From Reyranella sp. (GTDB lineage Bacteria > Pseudomonadota > Alphaproteobacteria > Reyranellales > Reyranellaceae), in contig JAKFVZ010000614.1 of assembly GCA_021732965.1 (NCBI GenBank), positions 1 to 17,417 of the forward strand: a stretch of 17,417 nt of DNA, written 5' to 3'. Numbering within the stretch: position 1 is the stretch's first letter; the number at the start of each line of letters is the position of its first letter. Made by a program: the position numbers and the translations under genes. This document shows positions 1 to 7,147 of the stretch, piece after piece. Under the pieces are notes generated by a model that saw only the letters and a program-made list of their open reading frames with translations, ran no database searches and was not told the origin of the DNA.

Positions 1-325
1 GCCTGGTCCGGCCCTCGGCGCGCTCGGTGTCGGACTGAATGAAGCGCGTGCGCAGCCGCTTCTGCCCGAGGTCGTGCCACATCCATAAGGCGCCGTTTTC
101 GCCGACCACGGCATCGACGGGCCAGAAGCGCGCGATGTGGTCGCACCAGCCGGCCGGACGGCCGGTCACCGGCACGACCAGCAGGCCGGCCTTCTTCAGG
201 GCTTCGAGGGCGCCATAGGCAGCGGCGGACAAAGTGCCTTCAGTGGAGACGGTGTCGTCGATGTCCGTCAGCACGCCGCGCACGGCGGCCAGCGTCTCGC
301 GGGGGCAGTTCTTCAGAGGCTCCAT
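1..325 (-). CDS. HAD-superfamily hydrolase (Cof/HAD-IIB-like), 3' part outside the window
   Basis: The minus strand reads an open frame from an ATG at 325 to the window edge, about 108 residues, with no stop. It begins MEPLKNCPRETLAAVRGVLT and carries the HAD motif I as TDIDDTVS (residues 20-27, the nucleophile and acid/base aspartates). HAD motif II follows as VTGRP (about residues 52-56), then VVGENGALW, which is typical of Cof-type sugar-phosphate phosphatases. Family knowledge: these are cytosolic Mg-dependent phosphatases acting on small phosphorylated metabolites. The substrate cannot be read from this part, and motifs III and IV lie outside the window. No strong Shine-Dalgarno is visible before the ATG, but the similarity begins right behind it. 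Confidence is high for the fold and low for the substrate. Confidence 0.85.
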   Translation of the reverse strand, partial: MEPLKNCPRETLAAVRGVLTDIDDTVSTEGTLSAAAYGALEALKKAGLLVVPVTGRPAGWCDHIARFWPVDAVVGENGALWMWHDLGQKRLRTRFIQSDTERAEGRTR

Positions 326-383
326 GCGGCGACTTCTAACATGACACCGTCGCGCGCCTGATCGTAAAGCTGCGGGTCGGTGC

Positions 384-659
384 CTAGAGGGTGCCGCCCG
401 CCAGCATGTCGAACCGGTTGCGGATTTCCGCGACGCTCGGCGCCTGGTCGACGGCGAGTTCGGGAATTTCCTTCGCCAATTCTGCGCGGTCGAACTCGTC
501 GAGATGAAGGTCGGCGGCGGCATGATCGTCGGGGAGCACCTTCAGCGCATTGTGCAGATGAAAGATATGCCAGTGTGCCGGCCCCGCCAGGGCGCCCGAT
601 TCGAGATGCGCCAGACGCTCCTGAAAGCGCTGGAAAACCTTCTTTCGTTCTTCCGACAT
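384..659 (-). CDS. Hypothetical protein, 91 residues, soluble
   Basis: I do not recognise a named family. The chosen ATG at 659 has GAGGG about eight bases upstream (an AAGAGGGCGGGCG leader). A longer in-frame start at 863 would add a low-complexity Arg/Ser/Cys-rich stretch that looks non-coding. The product starts MSEERKKVFQRFQERLAHLE and is acidic, rich in Leu, Glu and His, and predicted mostly helical. It includes the His-dense stretch GPAHWHIFHLHNALK (about residues 30-44) and ends RNRFDMLAGGTL. It has no signal peptide or membrane segment. It lies 58 bases upstream of the HAD gene on the same strand, so the two could be cotranscribed. A small cytosolic protein is all that can be said. 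Confidence 0.6.
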   Translation of the reverse strand: MSEERKKVFQRFQERLAHLESGALAGPAHWHIFHLHNALKVLPDDHAAADLHLDEFDRAELAKEIPELAVDQAPSVAEIRNRFDMLAGGTL

Positions 660-744
660 CGCCCGCCCTCTTGCATTTGTTGTTCCCGCACATCGTGCGC
701 GACACAGCCAGAAACAGCAAGCCGGCGAAGACCGTTCCGCCGCG

Positions 745-996
745 TCAGCGCTTGAAGACGGCGAATGCCAGAAGTGCGACAAAGGCAGCAATACCTGCCG
801 CCAGACCAGCGCCAATCGTGAGGGGAAGTCTTCTCCGCCGATGCTTCTTGGTGAGCTGACCAAGATGCTCCCGGCGCGTCATCCCTCCCGGAAAGTCGTA
901 CTTGTCCGGAGGGTTTTCGATGTTCTGCGTGCCCCGCCACCATCCCCAGGCGGCGCCGCCCAGGGTACACACGGCCACGATTATGAAAATCTCCAT
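745..996 (-). CDS. Small membrane protein, two predicted transmembrane helices
   Basis: The 83-residue product starts MEIFIIVAVCTLGGAAWGWW. It has a hydrophobic helix at residues 1-19, a polar middle with a very basic patch (KKHRRRR, about 49-55), and a second hydrophobic helix (about 57-80) ending VFKR. The positive patch precedes the second helix and suggests the loop faces the cytoplasm, so both ends would face the periplasm. An upstream in-frame start at 1146 would add a segment without coding character. The ATG at 996 lacks a clear Shine-Dalgarno, which lowers confidence. The gene is 85 bases upstream of the 91-residue gene on the same strand. No family is recognised. The 212 bases between 997 and 1208 separate it from the divergent OmpA-like gene and must hold both promoters; I could not assign boxes there. 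Confidence 0.5.
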   Translation of the reverse strand: MEIFIIVAVCTLGGAAWGWWRGTQNIENPPDKYDFPGGMTRREHLGQLTKKHRRRRLPLTIGAGLAAGIAAFVALLAFAVFKR

Positions 997-1208
997 GTCA
1001 TATTTTAGCAAATCCCGTCGAACGACGCTGTAGGCTTTGCACACGCGCAAGCAGTCCTCGGCAAAAATCAGCCCACCGATTTCATTCTCGATGCACCGCG
1101 TGTCACCAACCGAACTCAACGCTTTCGATTGCAGATCGTTGCGCAAAATTTGGACGAAACATCCACCGTGTCATTTGCGTTCAATCGGGACACGGAAGGA
1201 GACAAATC

Positions 1209-1577
1209 ATGCGAACGCTCAGCTCTGTCGTCGTCCTCGCGGGCCTCGCCCTGACGCCAGTCACGGCCATGAGTCAGGACCTCGCCGCCGCACCCAATGC
1301 GCCCATCTCCGATAAGATGGTGTTCATGGGAATCAGCGACACGGATGTTCCCGCGTCTGCACTCGGGACCCTCCGAAATGCCGCTGACGCCGCCAAGTCG
1401 GCACCGATCCTCATCGAAGGCCGGGCGGTCCACGCAAACGCCGTGAAGCAGGAATTGATACGCCAGGGCGCACCGGCCGAAGCGATCAAGGTCCGCCCGA
1501 CGCCGGCCACGCCGTTGGTCAAGGTCGGGGATGGCGTGGCGGATCCCACCGAGCGACGGGTGGACATCAGGTTCTAG
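1209..1577 (+). CDS. Secreted protein with a shortened OmpA-like C-terminal domain
   Basis: The 122-residue product has a Sec signal peptide (MRTLSSVVVLAGLALTPVTA, likely cleaved near residue 20-23). The mature part resembles the OmpA/MotB peptidoglycan-binding fold. A helix LGTLRNAADAAKSA (52-65) precedes strand PILIEGRA (66-73). A helix VKQELIRQGAPAEAIKV (79-95) follows, then a closing DPTERRVDIRF (112-122), which mimics the family's terminal NRRVEI strand. Compared with normal OmpA domains, the segment between the GHTD-like strand and the RA...V..L helix is missing, and the peptidoglycan-contacting Arg is not evident. A strong Shine-Dalgarno (GGAAGGAG) lies about seven bases before the ATG. 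The gene is monocistronic and ends just before an intrinsic terminator. Peptidoglycan binding is doubtful; confidence is high for the gene and moderate for the family. Confidence 0.75.
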   Translation: MRTLSSVVVLAGLALTPVTAMSQDLAAAPNAPISDKMVFMGISDTDVPASALGTLRNAADAAKSAPILIEGRAVHANAVKQELIRQGAPAEAIKVRPTPATPLVKVGDGVADPTERRVDIRF

Positions 1578-1595
1578 CAACGGATCGTCCCCGCG

Positions 1596-1625
1596 AACGC
1601 CCGCCGGTTTCGGCGGGCGTTTTGC
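1596..1625 (+). terminator. Rho-independent terminator after the OmpA-like gene
   Basis: A perfect stem pairs 1597-1606 (ACGCCCGCCG) with 1611-1620 around the loop GTTT, and a T run follows (1620-1623). One more A-T pair can form at 1596/1621. It lies 19 bases after the stop at 1577. Confidence 0.85.
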
Positions 1626-1648
1626 TTTGCCGGCCGGCAGAAATGGAA

Positions 1649-1676
1649 AGCCCGTCCTGGCTGACCAGGACGGGCT
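1649..1676 (-). terminator. Hairpin terminator of the PepSY-like gene
   Basis: A 12-base-pair perfect stem (1649-1660 with 1665-1676, loop CTGA) lies about 120 bases beyond the minus-strand stop at 1796. Read on the minus strand, the stem ends GGGCT and is followed by TTTCCATTT, a broken T tract. It could also back up the terminator at 1596-1625 for plus-strand transcripts. Confidence 0.55.
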
Positions 1677-1795
1677 CCTGCAGCCCCTCGGGGGAGAGGG
1701 ACGGTTACTGGAACCGCCAAAGGCTGCATCTCGACAACGCAACTCGACGGAACGGGTTGCAAGACAAAGACAAGGAAAGCGCAGCGTCGGAAATC

Positions 1796-2257
1796 TCAAT
1801 CGACCGAGACGCGGCCCTCGCGGTCCACGATGATGGTGACCTCGGTCTTGCCGCGCAGGGCACGCGCGCGCCATGTTCCGTCGGGGCCGGCTGTAATGTT
1901 CCTGACGGACTTGTAGCCATCCGCTTCGATCGCGCCCTTTGCGAAACTGTTGCCTTCGGCGTCGCCGCCTACGGTCATCGCGACCGGCGTCGTCGCCGAC
2001 GCGGTTTCGACGGCCGGCAAGGCAACCGGCGGGCGCTCCCGAACGAGAAGCGGAACTGGCGCCTGCCTCGTCTCGACAAGGGCGGATTTCGCCGACGGGA
2101 GCTGGGCGGAGGACGCCTGGGCGGGCTGCACCGTCCCCGTGGCGGCCTTGGCCGATCCGCGTTGCGTGCCGTCGGGCAATGGCGCCGCGACATGGGCGGC
2201 GGCGACGGTTGCCACCAGAACGGTGGTCGCAAGCGCAAAGACGATGCCTTGGTTCAT
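1796..2257 (-). CDS. Secreted PepSY-like domain protein
   Basis: The 153-residue product starts MNQGIVFALATTVLVATVAA, an N-terminal signal peptide or anchor. A long Ala/Pro/Ser-rich linker follows (about residues 23-95). The C-terminal module (about 100-153) reads EADGYKSVRNITAGPDGTWR and then a RGKTEVTIIVDREGRVSVD tail. This G-[YF]-x-x-V-x-x-I...DG-x-W...GK-x-V-x-V-x-VD-x-x-G pattern is that of PepSY/YpeB-like modules, which are small periplasmic or secreted domains often thought to inhibit or modulate proteases. ATG 2257 was chosen over an upstream in-frame start at 2305 because it begins the hydrophobic signal and has GAGGGG about ten bases upstream. It is divergent from the CoA ligase gene, with 113 bases between the starts. 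Actual partner unknown. Confidence 0.7.
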   Translation of the reverse strand: MNQGIVFALATTVLVATVAAAHVAAPLPDGTQRGSAKAATGTVQPAQASSAQLPSAKSALVETRQAPVPLLVRERPPVALPAVETASATTPVAMTVGGDAEGNSFAKGAIEADGYKSVRNITAGPDGTWRARALRGKTEVTIIVDREGRVSVD

Positions 2258-2309
2258 TGATGTCAGCCCCTCGGATTCGGCTCCCTTAACGCTGACCGCG
2301 GGCATGGCG

Positions 2310-2338
2310 TTGCGTGTCGACCGGCCGATCAGTATCGA
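2310..2338 (+). promoter_or_regulatory. Candidate sigma70-type promoter of the CoA ligase gene
   Basis: TTGCGT (2310-2315) and TATCGA (2333-2338) are separated by 17 bases. The match to consensus is partial (TTG and TAT only). If used, transcription would start near 2345. That would exclude the in-frame GTG at 2314 and ATG at 2338 and fit translation from ATG 2371. Confidence 0.3.
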
Positions 2339-2370
2339 TGGAGCCCGATCAACCCCTTCAGGGGCTCCAA

Positions 2371-3930
2371 ATGGCGCTTCCGTCAGGCATCTCCTTTTCC
2401 GCGGCGCAGTCGGTCAGCCTGCCGCCCCGGTTCAACGTGGCCGTCCCGTTCATCGACCGGCATGTCGGCGAGGGTCGCGGCGCAAAAGCGGCGATCCGGA
2501 CTGCGCAGGAAACGGTGAGCTACGCCGAGCTGGCCGAACGGGTGAACCGGTCGGGCAACGCGCTCCTCGCAAGCGGTCTGGCACCCGGCGACCGGCTGCT
2601 CATGGTGGTGAAGGACTGCCCGGCCTTCTTCTATCTGTTCTGGGGGGCCATCAAGGCGGGCATTGTACCGGTACCCCCGAACACACTGCTGCGCGCGCCG
2701 GACTACGCATACATGGTCGAGGATTCCGGCTGTGGTCTCATCGTCTATTCATCGGAATTCACCGTCGAGATCGCGCCGGCCCTCAAGCAGCTCGGCGCGA
2801 AGGCCCCGAAATCGATGACGGTCGAGACCTTCCTTGGAGAAATGGCGAAGGCCTCCCCTGCCCTCGACCCCCGCCTCGCCGCGCCCGAGGACGATTGCTT
2901 CTGGCTCTACTCGTCCGGTTCGACCGGCCGCCCCAAGGGCGCCGTCCATGCGCAGCGCGACATGGTCGTGACCAGCGAACTCTACGGCGTGCGCGTGCTG
3001 GGGATCGGCGAGAACGATGTCAGCTATTCCGCCGCCAAGCTCTTCTTTGCCTATGGGCTCGGGAACGGCATGACCTTCCCGCTGTGGGTCGGCGGCACCA
3101 CCATCCTCGACGACCGGCGGCCGACCCCGGACACGACCTTCTCGAACATCGAGACCTTCAGGCCGACGATCTACTACGGCGTGCCCACTCTCTACGCCGC
3201 CCAGCTCGCGGCTCTGGAGACGGGCAAGCGCGACCTCTCCTCCCTGCGCGCCTGCGTCTCGGCGGGCGAGGCGCTGCCCGCCGACATGTTTCGCCGCTGG
3301 AAGGAACAGACCGGCACGACCATCCTCGATGGCATCGGCTCGACCGAAGCGCTGCACATCTTCATCGGCAACCGGCTCGACGATCATCGCCCCGGCACCA
3401 GCGGCAAGCCTGTACCGGGCTACGAGGCCCGCATCCTGGACGAGAACGGCGATCCCGTTGCGAAGGGCGAGAGCGGTCGCTTGTGGATCAAGGCGGAGTC
3501 GGCCGCCAGGTACTACTGGAACAAGCCCGAGAAGACGGCCGAGACGATGGTGAACGGCTGGCTCAATACCGGCGACACCTATCGCGAGGATGAAGACGGC
3601 TACTTCATCTACGAAGGCCGCAGCGACGACATGCTCAAGGTTGGCGGCATCTGGTGCTCGCCCGTCGAGATCGAGAATTGCCTGGTCGGACACCCGGCAG
3701 TCCTCGAAGCCGCCGTGATCGGCCAGGCCGACGAGCAGGCGCTGATCAAGCCCAAGGCGATCGTCGTCCTGAAGCAGCCGGGCGACGCCGGTGTCGCCCT
3801 GACCGACGCCCTGATGGCGCACTGCAAGCAGACCCTCGCTCCCTACAAGTACCCAAGATGGATCGAGTACGTCGCTGAACTGCCCAAGACCGCCACGGGC
3901 AAGATCCAGCGTTTCAAGCTGCGCGGCTGA
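2371..3930 (+). CDS. Benzoate-CoA ligase family AMP-forming enzyme
   Basis: This 519-residue adenylate-forming enzyme makes an aryl/acyl-CoA from a carboxylic acid, ATP and CoA in the cytosol. The P-loop motif YSSGSTGRPKG is at residues 180-190, GIGSTE at 321-326, TGD at 400-402, the hinge GRSDDMLKVGG at 416-426, and the catalytic C-terminal lysine in PKTATGKIQR (K511). The segments SAAKLFFAYGLGNGMTFPLW (220-239) and STEALHIFIGNRLDDHRPGT (324-343) are typical of the benzoate/4-hydroxybenzoate-CoA ligase group. I chose ATG 2371 because AGGGG sits six bases upstream and the length fits the family. ATG 2338 and GTG 2314 are possible longer starts with poor ribosome sites. The adjacent sensor cyclase and HAAT transporter suggest activation of an imported aromatic acid, which is inference. 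Exact substrate unknown. Confidence 0.9.
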   Translation: MALPSGISFSAAQSVSLPPRFNVAVPFIDRHVGEGRGAKAAIRTAQETVSYAELAERVNRSGNALLASGLAPGDRLLMVVKDCPAFFYLFWGAIKAGIVPVPPNTLLRAPDYAYMVEDSGCGLIVYSSEFTVEIAPALKQLGAKAPKSMTVETFLGEMAKASPALDPRLAAPEDDCFWLYSSGSTGRPKGAVHAQRDMVVTSELYGVRVLGIGENDVSYSAAKLFFAYGLGNGMTFPLWVGGTTILDDRRPTPDTTFSNIETFRPTIYYGVPTLYAAQLAALETGKRDLSSLRACVSAGEALPADMFRRWKEQTGTTILDGIGSTEALHIFIGNRLDDHRPGTSGKPVPGYEARILDENGDPVAKGESGRLWIKAESAARYYWNKPEKTAETMVNGWLNTGDTYREDEDGYFIYEGRSDDMLKVGGIWCSPVEIENCLVGHPAVLEAAVIGQADEQALIKPKAIVVLKQPGDAGVALTDALMAHCKQTLAPYKYPRWIEYVAELPKTATGKIQRFKLRG

Positions 3931-3990
3931 CGGAGAGCACGGCTTCGTTGCCAGGCCGCCCCGGCGGCGAATCAAGTTATCGTGTAGCCC

Positions 3991-4013
3991 AGGCGTCGGA
4001 TCCGCCTCTTTTT
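3991..4013 (+). terminator. Possible intrinsic terminator after the CoA ligase gene
   Basis: AGGCG (3991-3995) pairs with CGCCT (4003-4007) across a seven-base loop, followed by C and TTTTT (4009-4013). The stem is short. It lies 60 bases after the ligase stop, so the cyclase gene may have its own promoter between about 4014 and 4069. Confidence 0.45.
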
Positions 4014-4069
4014 GGTCTACTCCTCATGGAAGCCTGCGGCCGCATGCTGGCCCGCAAGAACTTGCAAAC

Positions 4070-5899
4070 ATGATCTTCGCGAAGAAGTCGAAAACGCCCG
4101 GTTGGCCGATCGCGCGGCTGCTGCCGGCGTTGATGGTTGGCCTCGTCTTCGTCTCGATCGCACCGGTGATCGGGGTCGCCTGGCTCGCGGCCCAGAGCAA
4201 TCTCGAATCCTCCTCGCTTCAGCGCAGCGCGCTGACAGTCGACCTGATCGAGCGCCGGCTCGAAGCGCATCTGCGCCCGGTGTACGACCAGCTCGCGTTT
4301 CTCAGCGACGCCATCGCGCGTGGAGACGTCGATTTCGACGACCGCGAGCAATGGCGTGTCTTCGCGCTGGGTACGCTGGCGGCCGTACCGCAGACCGTGG
4401 GTTTCGTCGTGCTGCCGACGGAGGGCGAACCGTCGCGCTTCGTGCGGGCCGATCGCACCATGCGGCCGGAGAGGCGCGAGAATATCCGCGCGGCCGACGC
4501 GCTGCTGGAGCGGGCGCGCACGATGACCGCGCCGGGCTGGGGCGAGCCTGTCTGGTCCTTCGTCGTCGGCGAGCCGATCCTGCCGATCATCGTGCCCGTT
4601 CGCGTGCGCGGCGAGTTCCGCGGTGTCATCGGCGCGTCGATCGGGACCACCGATCTATCGCGCTTCCTGAAACAGATCGAGCTGAGCGGCGAGCGCACGC
4701 CGTTCATCCTGGCCGGCCGCGACCATGTGCTGGCCCACCCCAAGCTGGCCAAGATGCTGAACGGCGAGGCCCGCGCCCAGACGCGCCTGGTCACGCTGGA
4801 AGAAGTCGGCGACCCGGTCCTGGCCTCGATCTGGGCGCCCGGTCCCAATCCGCTGTCGTGGTTCCGGCACGATGCCGGCATCGAGGGCCACTGGAACTGG
4901 GTGGGCGAGCGCTCCTTCGCCTGGATACGGCGCAACGTCGGGGCCTATGCCCCGGCCGAGCTGATCGTGGGCTATCACGAGGCCGGCCGCGAATCGGCGT
5001 GGGCGCGGTGGATCGTGCGCGGCATCCTGATCGCAGGCGGCGTACTGATGATTCTCACGGGGCTGGCGGCAATCTATCTCGGGAGGCGGCTGGCGCAGCC
5101 CATTCTGGCGCTCGCAGGTGCCGCGAGCGCTGTCGAGCGCCTCGACCTCGAAAGCCTGCCCACCTTGCCGAACAGCCGCGTGCGCGAGATCACCCGCGCC
5201 AACCATGCCTTCGAGCGCATGGCCCGCGGCCTCAAACTGTCGGCGACGTACCTGCCCCGCGCCCTGGTGGCGCGACTGACGGCGCAACAGGGGAGCCTGC
5301 CGGTCAACGAGGATCGCGCCGTCACCATCCTGTTCAGCGACCTCGAGGGCTACACCGCCTATTCGCGCGATCGCCCGGCGGCCGAGACGGCCGCGTACCT
5401 GAACGACCTGCTGTCGCGCATCGGCCCGGCCATCGAGGCTAGCGGCGGCACCATCGACAAGTATATCGGCGATGGTCTCATGGCTTTCTGGGGTGCCCCC
5501 GACACCATCCCCGACCATGCGCGCATCGCCTGCCAGGGTGCGCTGGCGGTCGCGAAGGAGGTCGAGACCTTCAACATCGAGCGCAGGGCGCGCGGCCTGC
5601 ATGCCTGCCGCATGCGCATCGGCCTGCACACCGGCACGGTGCTCGTCGGCAACATCGGCTTCGCCGGCCGGGTCGACTACACCGCGATCGGCGAGGCGGT
5701 GAACGTCGCCTCGCGCCTGGAGCAGTTCGGCCGCAGCGCGCCGCGAGACGGCGAGGTCACGATCGTGGCCAGCGCGAGCTGCCGGGAGGCCGCCGGCGCG
5801 GGTTTCGCCTGGGCGATCCTCGACGGCGCCCCGGCCTACGTGGCTGCCGCCTCCGCCCTGCCGCTCGCCACGCTCAGGACCATAGGAACCATCCATTAA
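4070..5899 (+). CDS. Membrane-bound class III adenylate cyclase with extracytoplasmic Cache-like sensor and HAMP
   Basis: The 609-residue product is predicted to make cAMP from ATP in response to a periplasmic signal. Order of parts: transmembrane helix about 17-41; periplasmic sensor about 42-310 with a Cache-type strand pair (VPVRVRGEFRGVIGASIGTT, 175-194); second membrane helix about 313-337; HAMP about 338-390; CHD cyclase domain about 412-590. In the catalytic domain D424 (FSDLEGYT) and D468 (KYIGDG) are the two metal aspartates. K464 and T538 occupy the purine-selecting positions, a Lys/Thr pair known from ATP-specific cyclases. N545 and R549 (AVNVASRLE) are the transition-state residues. 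All catalytic positions are present, so an active adenylate rather than guanylate cyclase is expected. The start has no strong Shine-Dalgarno but gives a complete N-terminal helix. It lies between the CoA ligase and the HAAT operon; the ligand is unknown. Confidence 0.92.
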   Translation: MIFAKKSKTPGWPIARLLPALMVGLVFVSIAPVIGVAWLAAQSNLESSSLQRSALTVDLIERRLEAHLRPVYDQLAFLSDAIARGDVDFDDREQWRVFALGTLAAVPQTVGFVVLPTEGEPSRFVRADRTMRPERRENIRAADALLERARTMTAPGWGEPVWSFVVGEPILPIIVPVRVRGEFRGVIGASIGTTDLSRFLKQIELSGERTPFILAGRDHVLAHPKLAKMLNGEARAQTRLVTLEEVGDPVLASIWAPGPNPLSWFRHDAGIEGHWNWVGERSFAWIRRNVGAYAPAELIVGYHEAGRESAWARWIVRGILIAGGVLMILTGLAAIYLGRRLAQPILALAGAASAVERLDLESLPTLPNSRVREITRANHAFERMARGLKLSATYLPRALVARLTAQQGSLPVNEDRAVTILFSDLEGYTAYSRDRPAAETAAYLNDLLSRIGPAIEASGGTIDKYIGDGLMAFWGAPDTIPDHARIACQGALAVAKEVETFNIERRARGLHACRMRIGLHTGTVLVGNIGFAGRVDYTAIGEAVNVASRLEQFGRSAPRDGEVTIVASASCREAAGAGFAWAILDGAPAYVAAASALPLATLRTIGTIH

Positions 5900-5906
5900 G
5901 CCGTTG

Positions 5907-5935
5907 TTGGGCCGTGTGTTTTCGGGTTTTATAGA
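5907..5935 (+). promoter_or_regulatory. Candidate promoter of the livKHMGF operon
   Basis: TTGGGC (5907-5912) and TATAGA (5930-5935) are spaced exactly 17 bases, in the 64-base gap between the cyclase stop and livK. The predicted transcript start near 5942 leaves a leader of about 22 bases that contains the AGGGAG ribosome site. Confidence 0.4.
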
Positions 5936-5963
5936 GCCCAAGGGAAACAGGGAGCGTCGGCTC

Positions 5964-7142
5964 ATGAAAAACAGGTTGTTTGGGACCGCAACAATTGCGG
6001 CGGCGATGGCACTTGGCCTGCCGGCGATGGCGCAGAGCCCGATCAAGGTCGGCTTCGTCAGCACTTTCTCCGGACCGCAGGCCGCCATCGGCGAGGACAT
6101 GCGCCGCTCGGTCGAGCTGGCCAAGGAGCATCTCGGCGGCAAGATGGGCGGCAAGCCCTTCGAGATCATCTACGAGGACGACCAGTTCAAGCCGGACGTC
6201 GGCAAGGCGCGCTCGGAGAAGCTCGTCCAGCAGGACAAGGTGAACTTCATCTCCGGCTACATCTGGTCGAACGTGCTGCTGGCCTCGCTCAAGACCGTCG
6301 TCGACGAGGGCGACACGATCCTGATCTCGGCCAATGCCGGCCCCTCGGCGATCGCGGGCGAACTCTGCAACAAGAACTTCTTCTCCACCTCGTGGCAGAA
6401 CGACCAGACGCCGATGGCGATGGGCGACTATCTCAACACCAAGGGCGTGAAGAGCCTTTACCTGGTCGGCCCGAACTATGCCGCGGGCAAGGACATGCTC
6501 GCGGGCGTGAAGCGCACCTACAAGGGCAAGATCGTCAGCGAGGACTTCACCAAGTGGCCCGACCAGCTCGACTTCTCGGCCGAGCTGACCAAGATCGCCG
6601 CCGCCAAGCCGGACGGCATCTTCATCTTCTATCCCGGTGCGCACGGCGTTCAGTTCGTGAAGCAGTGGGCGCAGTCGGGCCTCAACAAGACCGTGCCGCT
6701 CTACCAGGTGTTCTCGATCGACGCGATCACGCTGCCGCAGCAGGGCGATCTGGCGCTCGGCACGCTGGGCGCGCAGGAGTGGGTCAACGACCTGCCGGGC
6801 GAGGCCAACAAGAAGTACGTCGAGGACTTCAAGAAGAAGCACGGCGTCTATCCGTCCTATTACGGCGCACAGAGCTACGACGCGATCATGCTGATGGCCT
6901 CGGCCGCCGACGCGCTGAAGGGCGACCTGTCGAACAAGGACAAGGTCCGCGCCGAGATGAAGAAGGCCAACTTCAAGTCGGTCCGCGGCGACTTCAAGTA
7001 CGGCAATAACAATTTCCCGATCCAGAATTTCTACATCCAGGAAGCGGTCAAGGATCCGCAGGGCATGATGACGGTGAAGACCATCGCCACCGCCGTGAAG
7101 AACGCGGTCGATCCCTTCGCCGAAAAGTGCCCGATGAAGTGA
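5964..7142 (+). CDS. livK: HAAT-family ABC transporter periplasmic substrate-binding protein
   Basis: This 392-residue type I periplasmic binding protein captures the substrate for the LivHM-type permease. A Sec signal peptide (residues 1-23, ending LPAMA before QSPIKVG) was the reason for choosing ATG 5964 over an in-frame start at 5904. An AGGGAG ribosome site lies nine bases upstream. The mature part shows the two-lobe Peripla_BP_6 pattern: IKVGFVSTFSGPQAAIGEDM at 27-46, ISANAGPS in lobe one, SWQNDQTPMAMGDYL, then YPGAHGVQFVKQWAQSGL. From memory this resembles the nitrobenzoate/aromatic-acid (Nba-like) branch more than classical Leu/Ile/Val-binding proteins. With a benzoate-CoA ligase nearby, an aromatic acid is a plausible ligand. 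It heads the livKHMGF cluster but is separated from livH by a repeat and a terminator. Family confidence is high, ligand low. Confidence 0.9.
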   Translation: MKNRLFGTATIAAAMALGLPAMAQSPIKVGFVSTFSGPQAAIGEDMRRSVELAKEHLGGKMGGKPFEIIYEDDQFKPDVGKARSEKLVQQDKVNFISGYIWSNVLLASLKTVVDEGDTILISANAGPSAIAGELCNKNFFSTSWQNDQTPMAMGDYLNTKGVKSLYLVGPNYAAGKDMLAGVKRTYKGKIVSEDFTKWPDQLDFSAELTKIAAAKPDGIFIFYPGAHGVQFVKQWAQSGLNKTVPLYQVFSIDAITLPQQGDLALGTLGAQEWVNDLPGEANKKYVEDFKKKHGVYPSYYGAQSYDAIMLMASAADALKGDLSNKDKVRAEMKKANFKSVRGDFKYGNNNFPIQNFYIQEAVKDPQGMMTVKTIATAVKNAVDPFAEKCPMK

Positions 7143-7147
7143 GATAG

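Noticed and set aside
997..1208. Attempt to assign promoter boxes between the membrane protein and OmpA-like gene
   Set aside because: TTGGAC near 1152 lacks an acceptable -10 partner at normal spacing, so no promoter was called.
1950..3593. Plus-strand open frame of 547 codons overlapping the PepSY-like gene and the ligase
   Set aside because: Runs in another frame of the ligase gene with Arg/Gly/Pro-rich low-complexity translation. The ligase frame carries all motifs.
3955..3968. GCCGCC-CC-GGCGGC palindrome after the CoA ligase
   Set aside because: Two-base loop and no T run. The hairpin at 3991-4013 is the better terminator candidate.
2749..3975. Minus-strand open frame of 408 codons opposite the CoA ligase
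   Set aside because: Shadow of the ligase, no recognisable domain or ribosome site.
4655..6169. Long minus-strand open frame of 504 codons across the adenylate cyclase
   Set aside because: It is antisense to a gene with complete catalytic motifs and is explained by high third-position GC; its composition (Arg, Gly, Ala, His-rich) has no domain sense.
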